Below, piece after piece: positions 1-4,657 of a DNA stretch of 7,023 nt. The stretch comes from Spirochaetaceae bacterium (GTDB lineage: Bacteria; Spirochaetota; Spirochaetia; Treponematales; Breznakiellaceae). Both the position numbers and the translations under genes were made by a program. The notes under the pieces were generated by a model. It ran no database searches, was not told where the DNA came from, and was given only the letters and a program-made list of their open reading frames with translations. Where the stretch lies: the NCBI GenBank assembly GCA_031283025.1, contig JAITCP010000119.1, forward strand, positions 1 through 7,023, read 5' to 3'. Position 1 is the stretch's first letter; each line of letters starts with the position of its first letter.

Positions 1-470
1 AGCTTTACCGTGCCATCATCAAAACCGGAAAGTACCCGCGTCCCGTCCGGACTGAACGCTATGGACGTAGTCCAAGATGAATGACCCGAAAAAGTTCTCA
101 GTTCACACCCGCTTGTCGCGTCCCACAGTTTTACGGTTTTGTCATCGGAACCGGACAGTACCTGCTTACCATCAGGGCTGAACGCTACGGAACTAACATA
201 CCTTGAATGACCCGAAAAGGTTCTTAGTTCCCGCCCGCTTGTAGCATTCCACAGTTTTACCGTGTTATCTTTGGAACCAGAAAGTACCCGCGTCCCGTCG
301 GGGCTGAACGCTACGGAAGTAACATAATCTGAATGCCCCGAAAAGGTTCTGATTTCCTGACCGCTCGCTACATCCCACAGCTTAATTATGTTTTCTATCC
401 ACGCGCCGGACAGTACCCGCTTCCCGTCAGGGCTGAACGCTACGGATTTAACATCGGCGGTATGCCCCAA
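1..470 (-). repeat. Tandem WD40-coding repeats, 126-129 bp unit
   Basis: The DNA core GGCTGAACGCTACGG (plus strand, slightly varied) recurs at about 50, 176, 302 and 431, giving spacings of 126, 126 and 129 bp. The units are similar at the DNA level as well as in protein, which suggests recent duplication or gene conversion among blades. They are coding, with no unrelated spacers. Confidence 0.85.
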
Positions 471-554
471 CTGCGGAAACACCGTTACATCCTGAGCCGC
501 AATCTCCGCCAGTAACCCCGCCAAAACCACAAGAACGCAAACAAACTTTTTCAT
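1..554 (-). CDS. Exported WD40-repeat protein, C-terminal part outside window
   Basis: The reading frame is open from an ATG at 554 to the window edge (184 codons). A Lys-Lys start followed by a hydrophobic stretch and an Ala-Ala-Gln site near residue 21 gives a Sec signal peptide. Four WD40 blades follow, each with the core SVAFSPDG, then RVLSGS.D.TVKLWD and GRELRTFSGHS. The first unit is 43 residues and the rest 42. AAGGGG lies 7 bases before the ATG and supports this start. WD40 propellers are protein-interaction scaffolds; an exported one should act in the periplasm or at the surface, but the partner is unknown. The rest of the protein, including any enzymatic domain, is not visible. The family is certain, the specific role is not. 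Confidence 0.9.
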   Translation of the reverse strand, partial: MKKFVCVLVVLAGLLAEIAAQDVTVFPQLGHTADVKSVAFSPDGKRVLSGAWIENIIKLWDVASGQEIRTFSGHSDYVTSVAFSPDGTRVLSGSKDNTVKLWNATSGRELRTFSGHSRYVSSVAFSPDGKQVLSGSDDKTVKLWDATSGCELRTFSGHSSWTTSIAFSPDGTRVLSGFDDGTVK

Positions 555-617
555 CACAAAACCCCTTTTTCAAAACAATTTTATGCGCCTAAGCGCAGTT
601 TGGGAAGTAATCCCTTT

Positions 618-640
618 CCCTTCGACAGGCTCAGGGAACG
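618..640. repeat. REP-like intergenic motif
   Basis: The motif CCCTTCGACAGGCTCAGGGA, an imperfect palindrome bordered by TTCCC and GGGAA, resembles a short sequence I recall as scattered between genes in many bacterial genomes. Only one copy is present here, so repetition cannot be confirmed from this window. Confidence 0.35.
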
Positions 641-729
641 CCTAGGGAGCGCTCTTATTCCCATTCCCCACTCCAAATAGCTTCTTACTATATATAAAGT
701 GAAAAACTACCCTGTTTTTTCCCGAAAAT

Positions 730-758
730 GTAATAATTTTACGTTTTTTTACTTTCAA
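730..758 (-). promoter_or_regulatory. Candidate sigma-70 promoter for the WD40 gene
   Basis: On the minus strand TTGAAA (758-753) is followed after 17 bases by TATTAC (735-730), a 5/6 and 4/6 match to consensus. It would give a leader of about 170 bases. AT-rich DNA produces such matches by chance, so this is weak. Confidence 0.25.
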
Positions 759-779
759 CTACGGTTATATTCTTATATA

Positions 780-1025
780 TCATTTTTTGTTATTTATACT
801 GTCAGCTTTTTCTGAAAAAGATATTTTATCCTTGAAAGGCGGAATTACAAAAGAAAATAATGTTTGTCCATCGGCATTGTTTATAACAAAATCCCCCATT
901 GTTATTATGTCCATGCCTAAAAGAACATCTGTACCGGGTATGTTATTTACTGAGAATCGTTTGCCGGTTAAGAGCAGATCGCCGGTAAGTCTGAGGGATG
1001 CGACAACAATAGACTTGTTCGACAA
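780..1025 (-). pseudogene. Retropepsin-like aspartic protease, C-terminal fragment
   Basis: The translated segment contains GTDVLLGMDIITMGDFVIN and then FSFVIPP, the pattern I recognise as the C-terminal half of small bacterial retropepsin-like proteins (flap and second-half strands before an IPP end). The N-terminal half, which should carry the catalytic Asp-Thr-Gly motif, is missing: going upstream the frame enters a perfect palindrome and meets a stop at 1047-1049. The only possible start is a TTG inside the palindrome, with no ribosome binding site. I read this as a dead remnant. The DUF5678-like ORF just upstream on the same strand is, as far as I recall, a usual partner of this family, so both are probably remains of one two-gene unit. 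Confidence 0.65.
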
Positions 1026-1047
1026 CCTGGTTGGTTGTCGAACAAGT
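1013..1047. repeat. Perfect 15-bp inverted repeat, loop 5
   Basis: ACTTGTTCGACAACC (1013-1027) and its exact reverse complement (1033-1047) flank the loop TGGTT. It sits exactly where homology to the retropepsin-like protein stops. It may be a palindromic element, an inverted-duplication scar, or a hairpin in RNA. There is no T-run beyond it in the minus direction. Confidence 0.9.
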
Positions 1048-1050
1048 TAA

Positions 1051-1071
1051 GCAAAATACTGTGTATTTTGC
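1051..1071. repeat. Perfect 9-bp inverted repeat, loop 3
   Basis: GCAAAATAC (1051-1059) and GTATTTTGC (1063-1071) are exact reverse complements around TGT. It lies between two larger palindromes in the degraded region. Confidence 0.85.
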
Positions 1072-1085
1072 AGGTTTTAATAAGA

Positions 1086-1117
1086 AGTTGTTCAGAAACT
1101 GAAGTTTCCGAACAACT
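1086..1117. repeat. Near-perfect 15-bp inverted repeat, loop 2
   Basis: AGTTGTTCAGAAACT (1086-1100) pairs with AGTTTCCGAACAACT (1103-1117) at 14 of 15 positions around GA. On the minus strand it codes for the last residues and stop of the DUF5678-like ORF, so that ORF ends inside the palindrome rather than at a family-like C-terminus. Confidence 0.88.
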
Positions 1118-1280
1118 CTAATATCGGAAATATAGTTTTTGAAGTCTCGTCGATAGCTTCTGAATCTGTATCATAAGCCCCAAGAATCCTGTCCTTAACG
1201 ATAACAACCCGTTTTCCCAAGTATTTTTTCCGGAAAGTTTCGCTGTTTTCTTCGTAAAACTTATTCTCCGCTTCAAACAT
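1092..1280 (-). pseudogene. DUF5678-like small protein, C-terminally replaced
   Basis: The 62-residue ORF reads FYEENSETFRKKYLGKRVVI and later RILGAYDTDSEAIDET, matching the DUF5678 pattern: an acidic N-terminal helix, a Y.GK.VVIV strand, a G-x-Y-D/S turn and a following helix. After residue 49 the family-like sequence gives way to residues partly encoded by an inverted repeat (ending ELFGNFSF), so the C-terminal strand and tail are lost. I chose the ATG at 1280 because GGAG lies 6 bases upstream; the frame is open to a TTG at 1343 but that extension runs into another palindrome. Function of the family is unknown to me. The ORF could still be expressed, but truncation and the broken neighbour favour decay. 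Confidence 0.5.
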
Positions 1281-1331
1281 ATCAAACTCCAGTGCTTTAA
1301 CGTGGAGTTTTTGCGTAACAAAAATTCCAAA

Positions 1332-1363
1332 GTCCAAAATCAACAGAGAAGTTGATTTTGGAC
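1332..1363. repeat. Perfect 13-bp inverted repeat, loop 6
   Basis: GTCCAAAATCAAC (1332-1344) and its exact reverse complement (1351-1363) flank AGAGAA. It lies downstream of the LysM gene and upstream of the DUF5678-like ORF. Read in the minus direction, T-rich sequence follows the stem, so it could act as an imperfect terminator for the LysM operon. It directly abuts a dispersed repeat at 1365-1388. Confidence 0.9.
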
Positions 1364-1364
1364 G

Positions 1365-1388
1365 GTGATCTCCGTGAGAAAATTTACC
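1365..1388 (-). repeat. Dispersed 3'-flank repeat, copy 1 (short form)
   Basis: On the minus strand GGTAAATTTTCTC is joined directly to ACGGAGATCAC. The same two blocks, in the same order, occur on the plus strand after the AMMECR1 gene (4016-4028 and 4056-4066), separated there by 27 bases. Both copies point the same way relative to the gene they follow. The palindrome TTTACCGGTAAA (1383-1394) overlaps this copy. Confidence 0.75.
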
Positions 1389-1425
1389 GGTAAAACCTCG
1401 GCATAAAACTCAGGTAAAATCCACC

Positions 1426-2184
1426 CTAGTACTTTGCCGAAGGATCCCACATACCGGAACGGGTTTCCCCTTTAAGGCTGGGTATGTCCAGTACTGTGCC
1501 GGGTTCAACCCAGTTGGGATTTTTGGGATCGGGAAGTTTTTCCTTGTTGGCTTCGTACAGTTTCCGCCACTGGTAGTTATCCCCGTATATGCCGAGTCTT
1601 CCGGCTATATTCCAGAAACAGTCCCCCGTGGTCTTCCAATCCCTTACCGTGTACTGTGCCGGAAGACCGCCTGCAGCAGGTGGTGTGATGCTGGGGGGAG
1701 GGGGGGCCTGTTGGCCGCCAGTGCCTTTTACATCGGCCAAAGCTGCCAAAACGCGGTTAGACGCATCGGTTACGTTGTCCCAATCCTCTACCGTACGGGC
1801 ATCCTGAGCCTCGTTATAGGCGCCGGTAGCGGTCTGGTATGCGTCCGGATAGCGGGTTGCGGCGCCCACCGACCCGGCCCATATATAGCGGCTATGCGCT
1901 CTGAGGAATGCGTTTTCCGCAAGGCGCCTGGCAACATAAGCATCCGAACGCTGGGCATATTCGGAGGCTTGTCTGGCATATTCGGTGGAAGCGTCATAAT
2001 CTCCGGTTTCATAGGCTTCTTTTGCCATTTCCGTCAAGCGGACGCTTTCCAGGTAATATGGGTTGTTCAGGATTGATCTGGGTATTTCCGCCTCAGATGC
2101 CGGGGCGTTACTACCCGCCTGAGCAAAAACAATGGCGGTGGAAACAATCAGTATAAAAAACGCCAATAATTTTGATTTGTTCAT
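1426..2184 (-). CDS. Secreted LysM-domain protein
   Basis: This 252-residue protein starts with a signal peptide (residues 1-21, cleavage after VFA). Residues 45-150 are Ala- and Tyr-rich helical sequence with TPR-like spacing (AKEAYETGDYDASTEYARQA), similar to DUF4398-type helical regions. A Pro-rich linker (160-175) leads to a C-terminal LysM domain (about 177-236) beginning QYTVRDW and ending PGTVLDIPS, with an unusual inner GDCFWNIAGRLGIYGD segment. LysM domains bind peptidoglycan glycan strands, so this should be a periplasmic wall-associated protein. Its start is 2 bases after the stop of the lipoprotein gene and its GGAGG lies within that gene's last codons, so the two are co-transcribed and probably translationally coupled. 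The linker is coded by adjacent C7 and C6 runs. The family is clear; the cellular role is not. Confidence 0.88.
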   Translation of the reverse strand: MNKSKLLAFFILIVSTAIVFAQAGSNAPASEAEIPRSILNNPYYLESVRLTEMAKEAYETGDYDASTEYARQASEYAQRSDAYVARRLAENAFLRAHSRYIWAGSVGAATRYPDAYQTATGAYNEAQDARTVEDWDNVTDASNRVLAALADVKGTGGQQAPPPPSITPPAAGGLPAQYTVRDWKTTGDCFWNIAGRLGIYGDNYQWRKLYEANKEKLPDPKNPNWVEPGTVLDIPSLKGETRSGMWDPSAKY

Positions 2185-2186
2185 TT

Positions 2187-3287
2187 TTATTCGCCTCCGA
2201 TTAAGTCTTCTGCGGCCTGGGCCTTACTTTTGCTTTCCGTCAGCCTTCGTTCGGCTTCACGCAGGGCCGCATCCGCTCTTTCCTGTTTTTCTACAGCGTC
2301 GTCATGGGCTATGATAAAAAGCTTGCCGGATTCATCGAATAATTCCGCCGCTCTTATATAGTTTTCCGATGTTTGGACGGCACGAGCCCTGTTGTATACC
2401 TGTTCCGCCGCGTCAAATTCCGGCTTGGACGCAACATCTGCCTTGACATCCAGCGAAGCGGCTCTCCATTTTCTGGCATAGGATGATTTTTCTTCAACTT
2501 TATAGCCCCATCCGTTTTGAACAACCTGTAAGAACCGGTTAAGAGCGTCTTCTGCCTCCTCCTGGGCCTCCGGGAGCCTGTTTTCATCGTAAAGGTCTAC
2601 GGCTCTATTCCCCGCGTCTGCGGCAAGTTTATAACTGTCCGGGTCCGAGGAAAAGAAGTCGTATTTATCCGCTTCTGCCTGTTGGTTATGGGCTGCCGCA
2701 ATAGTCTGCAAAACCTTGTACCGGTCGCAGGCTTCTCTTCCTTCCCGAATGGAACTGATAAAATCGTCCTTTTTGAACTTTTCCCTGGAGCTTTCCGCTA
2801 CATCATCTGCCTGGGCAAAGCGTTCCGGCACCAGTTTATCGGCCCCGGTGTTAACGGCGTTTTCACGTGCGGCGGCAAGCAATCTCTGCTGTTCGGCGGC
2901 ACATTGGGGGAGCGCCTGGTTGTAGATGTTTTCATAATCGACCTTTAACGCTTTCCATTCCTCAACTTGTGTAAGGGCATCCCCCCTGGTTATCGGCGTA
3001 TCATATTTCCTGGCCGCCGAATAACGATTTTCCGCAAGTTCCCATTCGTCGGGACAGTAGGTACTGCCGTCTACATACTCCACCTCGGAACGGGTTTCCT
3101 CCGCCGCAGTTCTGGCCCGTGCAATGGCTATCATGGAGTCATCGTCAACAGGAGCGGAAAGACCGCCTCCCGATGTACCGCCGGGGGTAGTTTTACACGA
3201 TACAGCAATGAACGGGAAAATGAGCCCTATCAGTATCAAGTACTGAATTTTCAATCCTCCCCGTTGTTTTATATATTTTTCCTTCAT
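2187..3287 (-). CDS. Lipoprotein with helical (TPR-like) repeats
   Basis: The 366-residue product has a basic N-terminus, a hydrophobic segment (about 14-30) and a lipobox IAVSC with Cys31, a relaxed form acceptable in spirochaetes. A Gly/Ser-rich tether (36-46) follows. The remainder is strongly helical and acidic, with recurring units of about 65-75 residues starting near 79, 153, 215 and 288, each having a Pro followed by a run such as ELAENRYSAARKY or EFDAAEQVYNRARA. The C-terminal 40 residues (330-366) look like a coiled coil. This resembles DUF4398/TPR-like helical bundles of spirochaetal envelope proteins; no enzymatic motif is visible. GGAGG lies 8 bases before the ATG and fixes the start. 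It is the first gene of an operon with the LysM protein, suggesting a membrane-anchored partner for a peptidoglycan-binding protein. Confidence 0.85.
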   Translation of the reverse strand: MKEKYIKQRGGLKIQYLILIGLIFPFIAVSCKTTPGGTSGGGLSAPVDDDSMIAIARARTAAEETRSEVEYVDGSTYCPDEWELAENRYSAARKYDTPITRGDALTQVEEWKALKVDYENIYNQALPQCAAEQQRLLAAARENAVNTGADKLVPERFAQADDVAESSREKFKKDDFISSIREGREACDRYKVLQTIAAAHNQQAEADKYDFFSSDPDSYKLAADAGNRAVDLYDENRLPEAQEEAEDALNRFLQVVQNGWGYKVEEKSSYARKWRAASLDVKADVASKPEFDAAEQVYNRARAVQTSENYIRAAELFDESGKLFIIAHDDAVEKQERADAALREAERRLTESKSKAQAAEDLIGGE

Positions 3288-3321
3288 GGATTTTACCTCC
3301 CCATAATATATGGATAGCTTA

Positions 3322-3350
3322 AGTATGGACTAAATTGCACAGATTGACAA
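3322..3350 (-). promoter_or_regulatory. Candidate promoter of the lipoprotein-LysM operon
   Basis: On the minus strand TTGTCA (3350-3345) is followed after 17 bases by CATACT (3327-3322), a 5/6 and 4/6 match to the sigma-70 consensus. Transcription would start near 3315, leaving a leader of about 28 bases that contains the GGAGG. Its -35 overlaps that of the divergent promoter. Confidence 0.45.
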
Positions 3351-3373
3351 GTGTAGAGTAGAGCTATTATGAT
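3344..3373 (+). promoter_or_regulatory. Candidate promoter of the AMMECR1 gene
   Basis: A consensus TTGACA (3344-3349) is followed after 18 bases by TATGAT (3368-3373, 5/6). Initiation near 3380 would leave only about 8 bases before the ATG at 3388, so the mRNA would be nearly leaderless. This fits the poor ribosome binding site (only GGA 5 bases before the ATG). Confidence 0.55.
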
Positions 3374-3387
3374 TTTTATGGAAAATT

Positions 3388-3999
3388 ATGAATTTTACCC
3401 TTACTAATGAAGAAAAACAGGCTTTGCTGGCCGATGCGCGGGAAACCATAGCGGCGCAGCTTCTCCGGCGGCAGCCCTGCTACAGCCGGACGCCGGAACT
3501 GGCCGCCGCCATAGCCGAAGGCCGTTCCGCCCTTTCCCGGCACTGCGGGGCCTTTGTTACCCTGCACAGTGTAAGCGGCGGGGCAGGGGGGCGGCAGCTC
3601 CGGGGCTGCATAGGCCGTATGGCCGCCGCCGAGGCCCTGGAAAAGACCGTGCGTACCATGGCCATGGAAGCGGCCTTTGGCGATCCCCGCTTTCCCCCGC
3701 TGATAAAAGAGGAACTGGACTGCTGTGAAATAGAAATTTCTGTCCTTTCCCCCATGGAAATCTGCGCCGATCCCCGTTCTGTCAAGGTTGGAGTCCACGG
3801 CCTGTACCTGAGCTGCCGGGGCCGTTCCGGGGTACTGCTCCCCCAGGTGCCGGTGGAGCAGGGCTGGGATTTGGACGGATACCTAGATTATATCTGTGTT
3901 AAAGCGGGGCTACCCCCCAAATCCTATGAAGCCCCCGGCGCGGAGCTCCGTACCTTTACCGCCATTGTGTTTGGGGAAGCGGCTGATGGGGATTCCTGA
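3388..3999 (+). CDS. AMMECR1-domain protein (AmmeMemoRadiSam system protein A)
   Basis: The 203-residue product is a single AMMECR1 domain. Visible family features are GAFVTLH (54-60), the signature LRGCIG (71-76), AFGDPRFPPL (96-105), EIEISVLSP (114-122) and GVLLPQVPVEQGWD (148-161). Length is normal for the bacterial form. In many bacteria AMMECR1 proteins are encoded beside Memo-like and radical SAM genes, the AmmeMemoRadiSam set; the biochemical role is not settled. Neither partner lies in this window, so this copy looks isolated, at least within about 3 kb. The gene is more GC-rich than its neighbours, with runs of GCC and CGG codons. The start is supported by family-like N-terminal helices; a second ATG at 3378 is out of frame and leads to an early stop. 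Confidence 0.93.
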   Translation: MNFTLTNEEKQALLADARETIAAQLLRRQPCYSRTPELAAAIAEGRSALSRHCGAFVTLHSVSGGAGGRQLRGCIGRMAAAEALEKTVRTMAMEAAFGDPRFPPLIKEELDCCEIEISVLSPMEICADPRSVKVGVHGLYLSCRGRSGVLLPQVPVEQGWDLDGYLDYICVKAGLPPKSYEAPGAELRTFTAIVFGEAADGDS

Positions 4000-4015
4000 A
4001 CATTGAGGGGGCGCT

Positions 4016-4066
4016 GGTAAATTTTCTCCCGGAAATTTTACTCGGGTTTTTTCTTACGGAGATCAC
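4016..4066 (+). repeat. Dispersed 3'-flank repeat, copy 2 (long form)
   Basis: GGTAAATTTTCTC (4016-4028) and ACGGAGATCAC (4056-4066) are the blocks that are contiguous in copy 1 (1388-1365, minus). Here 27 bases lie between them. That insert begins as a near-duplicate of the preceding bases (AAATTTTCTCCCGG then AAATTTTACTCGGG) and carries a terminator-like stem with a T-run. Confidence 0.72.
4028..4052 (+). terminator. Probable intrinsic terminator after the AMMECR1 gene
   Basis: CCCG (4028-4031) pairs with CGGG (4043-4046), extendable by a G-T pair, and is followed directly by six T residues (4047-4052). The stem is short and the loop is about 11 bases, so efficiency is doubtful, but the position 28 bases after the stop codon is right. 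Confidence 0.4.
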
Positions 4067-4190
4067 AAAGGTACAAAGAACGCAAAAGGGATATTAAGGG
4101 TTTTTGTACGGAAGCTTTTCGTGAAATTTTACACCCAGTCCCGTACAAGAACCCTTTACTTCGTGATCTTCCAATCTTTGTGATCTCCGT
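4056..4190. repeat. Nested 135-bp inverted-repeat element
   Basis: The outer arms are ACGGAGATCACAAAG (4056-4070) and its exact reverse complement (4176-4190). The inner arms are AAGGGTTTTTGTACGG (4096-4111) and CCGTACAAGAACCCTT (4141-4156), matching at 15 of 16. The arms enclose a 29-base centre. The structure is like a small non-autonomous mobile element (MITE/REP type) or a long RNA cruciform; no protein is encoded by it. Confidence 0.75.
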
Positions 4191-4273
4191 GTGAAATCTT
4201 GGGGAGTGATCTCCGATAGTTTTTAGAGATTGAGCTATTGCCATAACTCGGTTAGTTTTGGAAAAGCCTCGAT

Positions 4274-4576
4274 TTACTTATTAGCCTTTATTAGCCGTTC
4301 TATCCTTTTTTCAACATCCGCTTTTAACCCTTCATGGAACTGTTGTATTGCCTCTACAGGAAAAGGCCCCGAAGAAAACAACTCCGGACTGTCAAATTCC
4401 AGGGCGGCGGCGAGACGTTCAAGCATTTCTGAAGAGGGGAATCTGAGTTGTTGTTCAATTTGGGCGATATAATTGGTAGAAGTATCTGCCCTTTCCGCTA
4501 ATTTTGCCTGCGAAATCCCCAATTTTTCTCTTCTTTTTTTAATATTGTGGGCTAAAAGAGCTTTTAAATTGGTCAT
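4274..4576 (-). CDS. XRE-family (Cro/CI-type HTH) transcriptional regulator
   Basis: The 100-residue protein has an N-terminal helix-turn-helix domain (about 8-64): NIKKRREKLGISQAKLAERA, then the recognition helix TSTNYIAQIEQ, then PSSEMLERLAAAL. The helix spacing and the SQ...A.R...S...I..IE pattern are canonical. Residues 70-100 form a charged helical tail (EGLKADVEKRIERLIK) that probably supports dimerisation; no peptidase or ligand domain is present. The gene is divergent from the sigma operon, and a perfect palindrome lies between the two starts, making it the likely regulator of that operon and of itself. No clear ribosome binding site precedes the ATG; TAAAAT boxes upstream suggest a very short leader. 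The family assignment is firm, the target is inferred. Confidence 0.9.
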   Translation of the reverse strand: MTNLKALLAHNIKKRREKLGISQAKLAERADTSTNYIAQIEQQLRFPSSEMLERLAAALEFDSPELFSSGPFPVEAIQQFHEGLKADVEKRIERLIKANK

Positions 4577-4608
4577 GCCATATTTTAATTTTATTTTATG
4601 GCGGCCTC

Positions 4609-4638
4609 TTGCAAAGCTGCTTTAAGACATAGTATATT
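4609..4638 (+). promoter_or_regulatory. Candidate promoter of the sigma/anti-sigma operon
   Basis: TTGCAA (4609-4614, 4/6) and TATATT (4633-4638, 5/6) are 18 bases apart. Transcription would start near 4645, about 13 bases before the ATG at 4658. The -10 box lies inside the left arm of the palindrome at 4632-4654. A smaller dyad AAAGC-T-GCTTT (4613-4623) overlaps the -35 end and the spacer. Confidence 0.4.
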
Positions 4639-4654
4639 GCATATAGCAATATAC
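4632..4654. promoter_or_regulatory. Perfect palindrome, probable operator of the XRE regulator
   Basis: GTATATTGC (4632-4640) and GCAATATAC (4646-4654) are exact reverse complements around ATATA. The 23-bp dyad covers the proposed -10 box and start point of the sigma operon, so a dimer bound here would block initiation. XRE dimers commonly bind such dyads close to their own gene. Binding is inferred from position and symmetry. A hairpin at the mRNA 5' end is an alternative. Confidence 0.6.
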
Positions 4655-4657
4655 AAA

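Larger units (their letters stand above)
555..779. other. Non-coding AT-rich intergenic stretch
   Basis: I see no credible gene here. It holds the leader of the WD40 gene, a short inverted repeat TGCGC-CTAA-GCGCA at 584-597, a REP-like motif at 618-640, and AT-rich DNA from about 680 to 780 that could contain a promoter for the WD40 gene. Confidence 0.6.
4000..4273. other. Non-coding, repeat-rich spacer
   Basis: No gene is supported between the AMMECR1 and XRE genes, which converge here. The stretch is made of a probable terminator, copy 2 of a dispersed repeat, a nested inverted-repeat element and one more CGGAGATCAC block on the minus strand (4215-4206). GAAATTTTAC occurs twice (4032-4041, 4123-4132). 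Confidence 0.75.

Noticed and set aside
1..470. 126-bp periodic repeats as a non-coding array
   Set aside because: They are in one continuous reading frame and encode WD40 blades.
787..1050. Plus-strand open frame of 87 codons
   Set aside because: It is the opposite strand of the retropepsin-like fragment, which has recognisable family motifs; this frame has none and its end falls in a palindrome.
1013..1363. CRISPR-like or retron-like array
   Set aside because: The units are inverted repeats of different sequence, not direct repeats with spacers, and no reverse transcriptase or cas gene is present.
1383..1394. TTTACCGGTAAA as a terminator of the LysM operon
   Set aside because: The 12-bp palindrome has no loop, so it cannot form a normal hairpin stem-loop of useful strength; the T-run after it is short.
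1711..2076. Plus-strand open frame of 121 codons inside the LysM gene
   Set aside because: It is antisense to a well-supported secreted LysM protein and has no domain pattern of its own.
4038..4244. Minus-strand open frame of 68 codons in the repeat-rich spacer
   Set aside because: It is made almost wholly of inverted-repeat sequence, lacks a ribosome binding site and shows no family-like pattern.
4598..4657. 20-residue N-terminal extension of the sigma factor from the ATG at 4598
   Set aside because: It runs across the proposed -35, -10 and palindrome and encodes non-conserved sequence, and there is no ribosome binding site. It remains possible if transcription starts further upstream.
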